Assembly (NCBI RefSeq): GCF_001632365.1
Contig: NW_024468542.1
Coordinates: forward strand, 344,627-408,626
Direction of reading: 5' to 3'
DNA from: Laetiporus sulphureus 93-53
Lineage: Eukaryota > Basidiomycota > Agaricomycetes > Polyporales > Laetiporaceae
DNA: 64,000 bases
Shown here: positions 1 through 10,261 of the stretch, in pieces
Layout: the number at the start of each line of letters is the position of its first letter
Position numbering within the stretch: the stretch's first letter is position 1
Program-made: the position numbers and the translations under genes
Notes under the pieces: model-generated
Told to the model about the DNA's origin: nothing
Seen by the model: the letters and a program-made list of their open reading frames with translations, nothing else
Databases searched by the model: none

Positions 1-1644
1 CATTAGCCATGATTGCGTACGGCCTATACAAGTACTTGATCACGGACTTCCTGGATCCGCTTGCCCTGATGTACATGGACTGGTGAGTGTACGCGGCATC
101 GCTTGATCTAATTGTGTCGTCTCATGAACTGGATCACAGGGGCCTTGCTGTACGTCTCCTTTGCGTTGGCAGCCGACGGTTACTGATGTCACCGTCAGAC
201 CGAGCCTATCGTCTCTGTATGTCTACCGGGAACACGTTACGAGTAGCCAATGCTCACATTTTCGCAGGGTATCATAGCCTTCATTGTCTACGAGTGAGTT
301 AGTCATCAGATTGAGCATGTCATAGTGTTGAGATCCCTGCGCAGGTTCCTAATCTACCGCATATGGATGCGTAAGCTATGGTGCCTCTCGACTGTGGCAT
401 GGACTCATTGCGTTACAGTGAACAGACGTTTGGTGATCTGCGTAGTCTTCCTCGTAAGTATTGGAGGAGTAGTGGTGCACTTGTTGCTTGACGCTGATGG
501 CCTTGCTAGGCTGCGTTTTCGCTGTTACCTCTCGGTGAGTGCTTAAAATTGATCTATGGCCTGCGACAAGGCTGAATAAAAACTTTTCTTAGCGCTGGCT
601 TTCGGTGGGTGAGACCTCTGGAATGTCCTGTTCTGCTGCTGATTGTCCGGAATCCAGTTGCATCCCTAAAATCGTGAGTTGACTGCATGCAAAACTGACA
701 TGCCATAGTTGACTGATACCGGTCGTAGAGTTATCGGAGGAGAGCGCCTGTGGACGAGTATAACTGGCCTGAGGGTACGTGGTAAAAGGGCGCATTCTCG
801 AGTAACAGCTTACACAAGCCTCCCTGAAGTGGGTCGCGACCACCGCGGACACCACGACAGCAGCCCTTGATCTTATAATCGCCTGCACGATTTGCTGGCA
901 ACTGTACAAGAGTCGTACTGGCTTCATTCAGTAAGCGCATGATATACAAGAGCGTGAAGCAGGGATCCTGAACGCTCCTCTTGCAGGACCGACAAGATCA
1001 TCCAGAGGCTGACCGTGTATACCATCAACACTGGCCTGCTCCCTACGTGAGCACAGCGCATATTCGTGCTGACGCGTTGGGCTGACTGTACATTTCTCCA
1101 GTATCGTCAGCATTGGAGGACTAATTGCTGTGAGCAATGTTGCCGACATTAGTCAACTACGCCGGTTTGACGTGCAACTTTGATAGTACCTGGTCGCGCC
1201 TGATACGCTCGCATTCGAGGTCTTCAACATCATTGTATCAAAAGGTGCGTTTCTCATGTTTTCAAAGAACGTGAACCTCATAGCTCATCCTCGTAGCCTA
1301 CACAAATACTCTCCTTGCGACGTGAGTGCTGCCAGAGGAGATCCTATATGCTGTTTGCTAAGACTTTGGTACTCAGGTTGAACAGCCGACAGTCCGTGAA
1401 AGGATATGCAACGAATTCTAGCGAAGGATTTTCAGCTCCCAATATGGCTCCTGTCGAGTTCAAAGTGGGCAGGCCAACGTTACCGACTGCTAGATCTGGC
1501 GACTCCTCGATCGACGACCAATCGGAGGAAATGCACTTTGCATCTGTGAGCATGTGGCCTCGAACTCCTGATGATGTATCCGCTGATGAGGCATGTAGGC
1601 GAAGGTTGCCGGGCCTGACTCGGATGCTCGCCCGTACGGTATAA
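1..1644 (+). CDS. DUF6534-type membrane protein, 3' part
   Basis: The gene starts upstream of base 1, so only its 3' part is present. Joining frames over short GT-AG introns gives hydrophobic stretches in order: YKYLITDFLDPLAL, then FIVYEFLIYRIWM, LVICVVFLVSIGG, LDLIIACTICWQLYKSRTGF, RLTVYTINTGLLPT, and finally LLATLNSRQSVKG. The last exon is about 1376-1644 and ends in a hydrophilic tail of about 85 residues. The helix order and the closing LNSRQ..KG motif match the fungal DUF6534 family, predicted seven-helix membrane proteins that are abundant in mushrooms and have no established function. Several internal exon limits (around 177-267 and 540-800) are uncertain. No lesion is obvious in the visible part. 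Confidence 0.78.
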
Positions 1645-2346
1645 CAAGGCAATTCATACCCTAGACGTTCCGCCAAACAGGCTGTCTAGCACCTCGCGTT
1701 CACCTGCGCTATGCGCGTGCATCCCCCCGCGACCATCATCACGACAGTGTCACGATATTCATTTCGGTTCACGCCTAACTAAAGCCGCGAGTCATTGTGC
1801 GGCTTGTGACGGTGTTGGTAGCGATCGATGACTTGTTCCAAGTACTAAGTCCTAGCAAGTTCTTTATTGAAATTTCGTGCCTGTATTATGTCTCGTTATT
1901 TATTTGTGTCGTTAGCTTGTTGACGAAATCAGAATGAGCGAGTCTTGTCTCAGAAGAAAGCACCAGGGTGCCGCCCGGTGGCACAAGCTTGCGTGAGTCC
2001 GGCGCTTGTCCGAGTCGCTTGTTCTTGCCCATCCCGGGCCAGCCAGTCATTCCAATCACTTCAGCTTTTGTACGCTAGCTCTGCTTGCTGTGATAGCGCG
2101 AATGCCATACCGGGCTACGGAAGGTCCTTGTCGACTAGCAAGACTAGGCAAGGCTGGATTCTCATCGTTCTTTATCCGTTGTTTCTGCGGTGATTGACCT
2201 GAAACATATCAAAATTCGACAAGGTTGCGGCTACCGCCCGAAGATGACACTCGGATATGGAAAATTCCCGCAGGAATCCTATATGAAGGCTGCCTTCTTT
2301 CTCAGTGACGTTTCCAGGACGACCCTACAAGCTCTGCTGCCTGCCG
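1645..2346. other. intergenic, no gene seen
   Basis: Spacer between the DUF6534 gene and the GMC start. Open frames between 1945 and 2340 are short and carry no recognisable motif; they are most likely 5' flank of the GMC gene. Confidence 0.5.
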
Positions 2347-4466
2347 ATGTGGCCATTCTCGTCGTACCCGGAACGCTCCGTGCAAGAGCTCGAGGATGTC
2401 TACGACTATATCGTAGTTGGTCGGTCAATCGTATGTCACTTTGGTTTGGAGAGTTGTTGACTGGACAGTAGGAGGTGGCACTGCTGGATGCGTGCTCGCT
2501 AGCAGGCTCAGCGAAGATGAATCTGCAACGGTGCTGCTAGTAGAGCGCGGAGGCGTTCAGGATTCTTGGATCGCACGCGTACCATTGCTTTCCTCTCACT
2601 TCGCATCAGATGGCTCGCGCTCTCGTGTTTGGAAGTCCATTCCGCAGGAACGCGTCAACGGGCGCGCGTTCGAGTTGGCTGGAGGTAACTCGTTGGGTGG
2701 CTCATCCAAGATCAACGCCATGCTGTACACGCGCGGCCTTCCCGCGGAGTACAATTCGTGGAGCCAGGCGGGGCATAAAGGGTGGAGCTACGATGAGATT
2801 CAGCCGTACTTCGTCAAGTCTGAGACGGATCTCGATCAGAACCCAGAAAGTGCCGACGCGTTTCATGGCGTATCTGGTTAGTCTGGTTTCGTCCGTTATA
2901 CATTGCTTTTACAGGAACTGAAAGCGTGTATACTCATACAGGCCCGTGGCAAAACAGATCGTACAAGCAAAATGTTTGGGGTCATACTACTCCGTGAGTG
3001 CTAACATATCGACCTGGCGACCCCAATTGAGCGTTGATTGTGTCTTAGAATCATCGAAGGCGCGAAGGCATTAGGAGTTCCATACGTAGACGATCTCAAC
3101 TCCCCTCTCCATCCCTCACACGGCTGCGCGAAGATGCACTTCAATATTGACCAGCGTGGCTACCGCAGTTCCACCCTCACGGCATTCCTGCCCCAGTCGG
3201 TTGCATCACAGCGTGCGCAGCGCTTGCACATCTGCACACGCACTTCCGTGCTTCGCATTGACGTGCAAAAGGGCGAGAAGGATGTTTCAGAGGCAAGGGG
3301 TATCCATATCCAGGCTCTGAACGGGCGCTCGTCATCAAGGTTCATTGGGGCGCGAAGGGAAGTCATCTTGTCGGCCGGTCCTGTGGTATCTCCTCAGATC
3401 CTGATGCTCAGCTAATGGCTCCATTCCAATAGAAGCTACTGTCTCTGATATTCTCGAGAACACCTTCAGTGGGATTGGCCCGCAAGGACATTTAGAGAAG
3501 CATGGCATTCCGGTCATGAAGCATCTGGCTGGGGTAGGATCTCACCTGGTGAGTTCCTGTGCTCCGCTTATACTCATCGGTTGCATTAATTCTGTGCATT
3601 GTTTCTAGCAAGACCATCTGGGCGTCCCTGTGCAGTATCGGGTGCCATTACGCGACTCTGTGGTGCAGCTGCAAGTTCGACCTTGGTTAATCATCAAGGA
3701 ACTCTTCTTATACCTTTTCTTTGGGCTTGGGATCCTGCTCGCTCCGGTGCTGGAGCTATCCATTTTCCTCCAGTCGCGGCTCTTCGATGCAGACTTTCGT
3801 ACTATCACACCTACTAAGGCAGACGAGGATGCCTCGTTGCCCGTGAATATACCCGATATTGAAGTCATGCCCGTACGTGAGGCTTTCAATCAAACTCTTT
3901 CCGCTGGCTAGATACATATTTTGCAGATCGCTTGGAGCGACATAGCGGCATCAAAAGTCAAAGGCGATGGCGGCCTCGGATTTCTCGTGATACCGCTGAG
4001 GCCAAACTCGAAAGGAACGATTCGATTGGCTTCGAGCGACCCTCGCGATGATCCCGTTGTTGATTTGAACTATCTTGCCACCGACTACGACTGGACGATC
4101 ATGCGCCAGGGTATCCGTTTCACAATGCGCCTCAAGGAGCAAATTTCTGCTAGAGGCTACCCAATCCGTGACTATCTCGTGCCGCCCAGCGAATCCGACT
4201 CCGACGTCAACGAATTCATTCGCCGCTATGCGCAGACGTCGTATCATTATTCGTCTACGTGTAGGATGGCGCCGGAAGACGGCGGAGTTCATGCAGGCGG
4301 GGTGGTCGATGACAGGCTGCAAGTGCATGGCGTGCGGGGACTGCGGATTGCTGACTCTAGCGTGTTTCCACATATCTTGAGCACTCATCTTGCTGCAGCT
4401 ACTGTCGCCGTCGCCGAGAAGTGCGCTGACATGATAAAGGAAGAACATGTCAGCAAGGTCTGCTAG
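2347..4466 (+). CDS. GMC (glucose-methanol-choline) oxidoreductase, probably splice-defective
   Basis: FAD-dependent alcohol or sugar oxidase/dehydrogenase family. Seven exons join at 2347-2419, 2472-2876, 2942-2993, 3049-3411, 3470-3548, 3609-3872 and 3927-4466, which sum to 1776 bases (591 aa), a normal GMC length. The start ATG at 2347 gives MWPFSSYPERSVQEL followed by the FAD motif YDYIVVGGGTAGCVLASRLS. The first GMC signature contains AGGNSLGGSSKINAMLYTRG, the second GPVVSPQILMLS. The C-terminus has the catalytic-His region YHYSSTCRM and a second His in ILSTHLAAAT. A hydrophobic stretch IIKELFLYLFFGLGILLAPV suggests membrane contact. Odd point: the intron at 3412-3469 begins with CT, not GT, and without splicing the frame hits TAA at 3413-3415. 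Unless that intron is removed anyway, only the N-terminal part (297 aa) is made and the substrate and catalytic domain is lost. No signal peptide is evident. Confidence 0.85.
3412..3469 (+). other. intron with mutated donor (CT-AG)
   Basis: The expected junction ...CTCAG|GTAATGG reads CTCAG|CTAATGG, a single G to C change at 3412. The acceptor CACCTTCAG ending at 3469 and the 58-base length are normal. A GC-AG alternative one base earlier puts the next exon out of frame. Confidence 0.7.
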
Positions 4467-5394
4467 AACCCGTTCAGCCTGTGCGATCCCTGGTGGAACA
4501 GCGACGTCGTGTTTTGGTCATTTGTGAGTCTATGTCCTTCCTAAGTCATGCTCAATACCCACTGAAACGTAAAACCACAGTCATGCAATCGTTTTCTTGC
4601 TGGCGTTCATTCGTGGCGATGGCGTACCAAACGACGAGACGTTCACTTACGCGACTCATTGTGGACCGTTGGACGCATCATCCACTTATATCAGAACAGG
4701 AGGTTGTCTACGTGGTGGCAGCTTTAGGCAGCCCCAGAATGAAAACTCTCGAAGAGAAACGTTACCCAAGGTTAATCCAGACATTAACAAAACTTAGCCT
4801 AAATATCCTAGATTGCAATTGTCGTAGAACTTATCATATTGACACATGGAACTTATCTACACAAGCGTAACTAACAGGAATACTTACGGTTAAAGGGCCA
4901 CATCGGTGCCACAGGCACCATAATTGGCTATCGTAATGCTCAGCTCAGCGCGCTCGACTCACTGCTCCTGTCAAAGTCCGTCCACGACGACTGAGATGTC
5001 TTGCTCGCCTTGCTATGCTATCGTTGCAGTCTTCTCGTCTCAAGCCCCTCAAAATCGAGTTCGGGAAGGAGGGTACTAGCTCACGATGAGGATGGTTCGG
5101 TGCAGGCACCTGGTTGACCATGCAATTGACAACGAAGCGGATCTCGCATTATTCAAAGCGTCGGATTGCATCACAACATATAAAGATGATTGAGTCCGAA
5201 GTCCTCACTGGCACTATTCAATCTTTCCGAACCCCTCTCTTCCATTCGTCATGCTGCGCTCTACGCCCTCCCATTCGCCTGTTTCAATCGTGGTCGCTTG
5301 TTACTCGAAAGATAGTGCTGTATGGATGGAGAGATTGAGGGGGAGGGAGTAAAGCTGTGATTAAGACACGACGAAAGACACTCGGACCCTTGAT
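4467..5394. other. intergenic; repeated flank of the alpha/beta segment
   Basis: No gene seen. From about 4600 the sequence is a diverged copy of 8190-8800 and 12720-13260, including the shared string GGGCCACATCGG followed by GCCACAGGCA. This is the 3' flank of the beta genes, duplicated with them. Confidence 0.6.
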
Positions 5395-6146
5395 TCAGGA
5401 AAACGGCTTCGCGATTGCTCCAGCGCGGGGCACGCCTGGCACGTCTGCCCGCACGCCGATCATAGCAATGTCTTTGCACTGAATGCCCATTAGCAGACAA
5501 GGCGACAACGAGGTGTGAATCGAACTCACATTAGCAGCCGTCGAGGTTGCCTCTTGAGACCGCCTTTCTAACTCGGTGGCTTCTCCCAGCGATTGTTCAT
5601 TGACATGAACATGGGCCATAGTCTGCGGCTTCGAACTCGCAAATAGCTTGGTCTCTTGCCCCGAGGAAGTCGCATCCTCGATGCCATGTTTGTTGGGCAA
5701 TTCCATCTGCACGTACGTTAATATATTGTCCGCTCATGTATGTTGATAAAGAACTCACCATGCCTCTAAGAAGCCTTTTGCTAAACTCTGCATTAATGTG
5801 CTGCTCTCTCTCCTTCAATAAGTCCAGAAGGCCTACTTGCAGCTCGGGGGATTGTCGCCTTTGCAGTGGCCGGTCGATCACACCAGGACCGGCTTCATCG
5901 TGAAATGTCTTGATGACCACGGTAAGCACACAGGATAATACGGACGTGTCATGGCTGGTGAACTTACTTGTTTACCCTCATGGGCCGTATATCTCTGTGT
6001 GTTTGCATAGCCAGTGTTGCTGTAATCGTATACAGTCGTGAACCGAAGACGGGGTGGAGCGATCGGTTGCTTGTCGTGCGACAGATGCTCTTTACGTTCA
6101 ATGGCGGTAGTGTTGTCGATACCGAGTCCTTTGAGGGAGTATCCAT
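5395..6146 (-). pseudogene. array-family member beta-1, start-proximal frameshift
   Basis: Exon 1 (6146 down to about 5967) codes in one frame for LSHDKQPIAPPRLRFTTVYD and ends NTQRYTAHEGKQ, in phase with the conserved intron GTAAGTTCACC. Exon 2 is 5908-5759 (SPELQVGLLDLLKEREQHIN, a charged helix), exon 3 5706-5530, exon 4 5478-5395 ending in stop. The ATG at 6146 (MDTPSKDS) is out of frame with that exon-1 frame: compared with beta-2 one base is missing just after AAAGGA. Either the gene is dead or another start is used. The other exon joints keep phase 0. Function unknown. The first 12 bases of the gene match beta-2 exactly, so the duplication is recent. Confidence 0.5.
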
Positions 6147-6642
6147 TTGTATGGTCGAGATACGGCTGAGAATGTGGCGCGTTATCGAAGCTGGATGATG
6201 AGCAGAAGGCGTGTCAAATAGGTATTGTCAGTATGTCGCGTATCCCCATCCAGCTTGTATACCAACTAACATTAATTATCCTCTGCAGGTGCTGAGTGGA
6301 AGTTATGATGAAGGAGGACGCGACGCAAGAGAGCGAGGAAGACACGTTGGCGTTGGGCGCCAAATCCGCCTTGTCCGACTTAGGCTATCGAGTGGCAACC
6401 ACTCATGGAGGGGCCCTCAATTTTCGCGCAATATGGTATCATTATGAAATAACATGTACTGGGATACGATGGTATGTTCTACTTATGACATTGGAACGCC
6501 GGACTAATATGTTTTGCAACTCTTTTGCGAACATCAAATGTTTACCGACATTTCATTGCAGCCTTCCTTCCCGTCTGTAACTAGTCATCATGCGATCGTT
6601 CTCCTTCCGTATATACGTCGCCTCTCGAATCTTGGCGGCGTA

Positions 6643-7408
6643 CTATGCTGTCTCTCGGCTGTTCTCTGATCCGGAGACCTTGTCCTCGATATCCTGCAGG
6701 CAATGAGACATTTTGTACAACTTCAAGCGTTCGATATCACTAACCATGGTACGAATCCTTTTCGTGGGCCTGAGACGTACGGGGCCTTGCTCCGACCATT
6801 TTCCATGGCGCATCGTCTCCGGTTGCGAGGTCGTCCAAAGGGAGTCATCACCAGCTCTATTCATGAAGGCTTGTGCGTCCTCCTGCTTCAGGACCACGAC
6901 TTTCCCGTCCATATCTCGGTATCCCCACTTGCCATGTAGGATACTATCATATGACTGTCGGGCAGGATTCGGCTGGGGCATCATCATCAAGATGGGATGC
7001 AGTCGTAGTTCGCCATGTTCATCATTGGCGGTTTGCTCGCCATCCCCGTCAACTGATTCGGCCCATTTCCAATATTGTTCCCCGGCTTGCAAGGACTTGT
7101 CTTCGGCAAGCGTGATCCAAGATGAGCAGGTGCGGTGTGTCCAACCGCCGAAGTCCTGATCCATTCGACGGTGAGCGCACAGAATGACGCGGACATTGAA
7201 TGCTGACCTGATTAACGGGAACGCCGTCTATGTTCGTGTGATTTTGTGTATTCATAAAGGCTTGTGTGTCGGGACTCTGTTGATCATCGACCTCCGGATC
7301 CCCGTCGTCGCCCCAGTCGATCCATCGACTGAATGATGGCATAGGCGCGTCTCCCTCATAATCCACTGACAAGGTGCTCAACGTGCTCTCCATTCGAGGA
7401 GTGGCCAT
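6643..7408 (-). CDS. array-family member alpha-1
   Basis: Two-exon model, 237 aa. Exon 1 7408-7208 (67 aa, MATPRMESTLSTLSVDYEGD, acidic, ending FMNTQNHTNIDGVPVNQ) joins in phase 0 to exon 2 7155-6643. The latter begins DFGGWTHRTCSSWI, then has a Trp-rich stretch (YWKWAESVDGD), the family's proline motif LRLHPILMMMPQPNPARQSY, the block ILHGKWGYRDMDGKVVVLKQ, and the basic cluster RLRPTKRIRTMVS. The ATG at 7408 is chosen because alpha-2 starts at the same place. The exon 2/3 intron seen in alpha-2 is missing here together with the flanking codons, but the frame is kept. A GTTAGT...TGCAG stretch near the end could be one more intron. No known domain recognised. Confidence 0.6.
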
Positions 7409-7620
7409 AGCGAACTTCAAGGCCTGATCGACTAGATGACGAGTGGCAACGCGACCGAGGTGAACAACGTGAGCAACAGACAGATGTCACGCCCGGGCCT
7501 ACTGTCTAGCGTGTCGCAGAAGGCAAGCGAAGATGATCGACAAGCAGACGTCGAATGCGTGGCTTTTATGCTTGTGGTGAGTGGGCAAGTGGAACGAGTC
7601 AAATCGGACATGTTGATGGC

Positions 7621-7640
7621 CACTAACGCGTCTGTGGCGG
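7621..7640 (-). promoter_or_regulatory. array-family upstream element (alpha-1)
   Basis: CACTAACGCGTCTGTGGCGG, about 215 bases before the alpha-1 ATG. It matches the element seen before zeta, eta and epsilon genes. Confidence 0.5.
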
Positions 7641-9122
7641 CCATCATGCTCGCTTAGGGATACATCAAATTTGGAGTCTTGGATTGAGAAAAGCTAGCGA
7701 AATGTATATATATTGTGAGTGCCTTAAAAACTATGTGACCGAGACGATGTAGTAGACAAAATCTGTTCAGATGTCTCGCGAACATATTGAAAGGCCCGCT
7801 CTTCCTTCCACCCTTAAACAGCCGCTCGCAAACGGTTGATTATCCTTTCATGGCGGCACACATTCTCCCCCCCCTCGTTGTCGTCGTCCAGCATCATCTC
7901 CGAAAGTGGTGGCAACTCAGTGGCTGAGCCCACAAGTCCGCCCAACAAGGCCACTTCGCGTTCATGCGCTCCTTCCAGTTCATCCAGTCGATAGCCAAGG
8001 TGGCACTATGGTGCTCATTATCGGTTTCCCAGGAGATGCCCTTTCCGTTTCAGACCGTGCCAGCTACACGAAAATGGCCGCACAGCGAGCACGGACTTCA
8101 ATACACGATCTCGTAGCGATCCTTCTGCTTCGTTCTGACATGGTTTGACAGCTTGTCTCGCTGGCTGAGATTTACCTTGTCGGTCGTTTGTGGCGATGGC
8201 GTACCAAACAATGACGCTCACTTACGTGACTCGTTATGGACCATTGGAGGTATCATCCACTCATTCCGGAACAGGAGGTTGTCTATGTGTCGGTGATGGC
8301 AGCTGTTAGACGGCTCCGTAATGAAGAGTCTCCGTGAGAAATGCTACAGCAAGGGTTTATCCAGATACTGGCGAACTCAGCGTAGATACCCCAGATTGTA
8401 GTTGTCTTAGTACTTGTCATGTTGAAATAAACTTATCACAGAATCTACCTTTAATCATCAGTGGATAGGGCCACATCGGAGCCACAGGCACCATAATTGG
8501 CTATTGTAACGCTCAGCCTTGCAACGTCAACCGTCTCGAGTCACTGCTCCTGTTGAAGTTCGTCCAGGATGACAGGGATACCTTGCTCGCCTTGCCGTGT
8601 TCTCCTTGTAGTCTGCTCGTCTCAAGGCCCTGGAACTCGGCTTCGCGAAGGATAGTACTACGCTCACGATGACAACGGTTCCGTGCAGGCGCGTAGTTGG
8701 TCGTGCAGGCTGTCTCATCGACGACGAAGCGGACCTCGCGTTGTCCAATGCATCAAATTACAGCGCAGCATACAAAGACGATCAAGTCACATCCTTACTG
8801 TCAACATTAACCCGCTAACTGCCTTCCTTCCATTCCTTGTGTCCCGCCCTACGCCTTTCCATCCGCCTGCATCCATTGTGATCGCTTGTTGCTCGGAAGA
8901 TCATGCCGCACGGACGGAGATGTTGAAGGGGAGGAAGTATGGTTGTGGTGAACGAGATTGGGAAATGCACTTCGACTCTTGGTTCAAGGAAATGACTTCG
9001 TGGTTGCTCCTGGGCGGGGCACGCCTGGCACATCTGCTCGTACGCCGCTCATACTGATGTGGTTGCCATGGACATTCGTTAGCAGACAAGGCGAGAATCA
9101 GATTTGAACTGAACTCACATCA
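7641..9122. other. intergenic, repeated sequence
   Basis: Upstream flank of alpha-1 (paired with 15960-16480 in copy 3), then from about 8190 the 3' flank of beta-2 (paired with 4600-5200 and 12720-13260). On the minus strand around 8000-7930 a short frame with WMNWKERMNAKWPC has a counterpart at 16350-16270 (ISWKEQVDAKWSWWEELW); it could be a stray exon of this family, but I cannot place it in a gene. Confidence 0.4.
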
Positions 9123-10050
9123 TCAGCCGTCAAGGCTGCCTCTTGGGACCGTCTCCACCTCGTCGGCGTTATCCAGCGCTTGTCCATTGGCACAAGCGCA
9201 GGGCACGGTTTGCATCTCTGAACTCGCCAGTAGTTCAGTCTCTTGCCGCGAGGAAGTTGCGGCCTCACTGCGATGTCCGTTGTCCACCTTTTTCTGTACG
9301 CATGTCTATATATCGTCCGTGCTCATGCGTTGCCTTATAACTCACCGTGCCACTAAGAAGTCTCTTCCTGATTTCGGCATTGATATGCCTTTCCCTCTCC
9401 ATCAACAAGTCGAGAAGGCCGACTTGAAGCTCGGGCGATCCTCGCCTCAACAGCGGCCGGTCGATCACTCCAGGATCGGCTTCGTCGCGAAAAGCCTTGA
9501 CAACTACGGTAAGCGCACAGGATAATACGGATGCATCGTGGCTGGTGAACTTACTTGCTGACCATCGCGGGTCGTATTACTTTGTGCACTTTCGTAGGCA
9601 GCCTTGCTGTAATCGTATACGGTCGTGAACCGAAGACGGGGTGGAGCGATCGGCTGCTTGTCGTGCGAGAGATGCTCGTTACGTTCGATGTCGGTGGTAT
9701 TGTCGAGATCGAGGTCCTTTGAGGGAGTATCCATTGTATGGTCGAGATCAAGTTGAGAATGTGGCGCGTTGTTGCAGCTGAACGATGAGAGGAAGCGTGT
9801 CAAATAGAGGTATTGTCAGTATGTCGCGTATCAACATCCAGATTATATACCAACTGACATTATGTGTTCTCTGAAAGTGGCCAGTGGAAGTTATGATGAA
9901 GGGGGACGCGATGCAAGAGAGCGAGGAAGACACGTTGGCGTTGGGCGCCAAATCCGCCCTGTCCGACTTAGGCTATCGAGTGGCAACCACTCAGGGATCG
10001 GCCTCAGCCTTCGCGCAATATGCTCTCATTGTCAAATAATATGAACTCGA
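8180..10050. repeat. alpha/beta segmental duplication, copy 2 (beta part only)
   Basis: Aligned by eye with 4600-6450 and 12720-14460. It stops after the beta upstream region, where copy 1 and copy 3 continue into alpha. Confidence 0.65.
9123..9734 (-). CDS. array-family member beta-2
   Basis: The best preserved beta gene: exons 9734-9555, 9495-9346 and 9293-9123, all phase 0, 166 aa. Exon 1 starts MDTPSKDLDLDNTTDI, contains PIAPPRLRFTTVYDYSKAAY and ends SAQSNTTRDGQQ. Exon 2 codes for a charged helix (LQVGLLDLLMERERHINAEI). Exon 3 is Ser/Glu-rich and stops at LDG. The acceptor before exon 2 (GTCAAG) was chosen because it keeps the frame. Compared with beta-1, exon 3 has a 2-base difference that brings in the stop earlier. 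No signal peptide or known domain; short for the family. Confidence 0.55.
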
Positions 10051-10261
10051 AAACTGTCGTACGTTCTACGTATGATTGCGGAACATTGAGATAAATACAG
10101 TCTGGAAACATTTTTTGCGAACGTCAGATTGCTGTTTAACATTTCTTCGCGATCTTCCCTCTGAACCTCTACCTGCTCCACACGTGATCGTTCAGCCTAA
10201 CGTATTGCAAACGCTTGTGGCCTGCTAAGTCATTTCCTGGCTGTCCTCCGATTCGAGGATG
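9735..10261. other. intergenic; beta-2 upstream and gamma-1 3' flank
   Basis: Contains the beta upstream block with GGGCGCCAAATCCGCC and CGAGTGGCAACCACTC (9945-9990), which is also found at 6355-6405 and, more diverged, near 14400-14450. No gene seen. Confidence 0.5.

Larger units (their letters stand above)
4600..8150. repeat. alpha/beta segmental duplication, copy 1
   Basis: About 3.5 kb. Holds 3' flank, beta-1, alpha-1 and the upstream region of alpha-1. Nearly every block has a counterpart in copy 3 (12720-16480); copy 2 (8180-10050) keeps only the beta part. Confidence 0.7.

Noticed and set aside
5920..5975. GTAAGCACACAG ... GCTGAC ... TTAC read as plus-strand introns
   Set aside because: These strings look like introns on the plus strand, but no acceptor follows at a sensible distance. 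Read on the minus strand they are GTAAGT...CTNAC introns that join open frames in phase 0.
8000..8221. Minus-strand frame and Trp-rich piece (WMNWKERMNAKWPC), paired with 16270-16350
   Set aside because: Might be a family exon, but no splice partners in either copy; reported only as part of the repeat.
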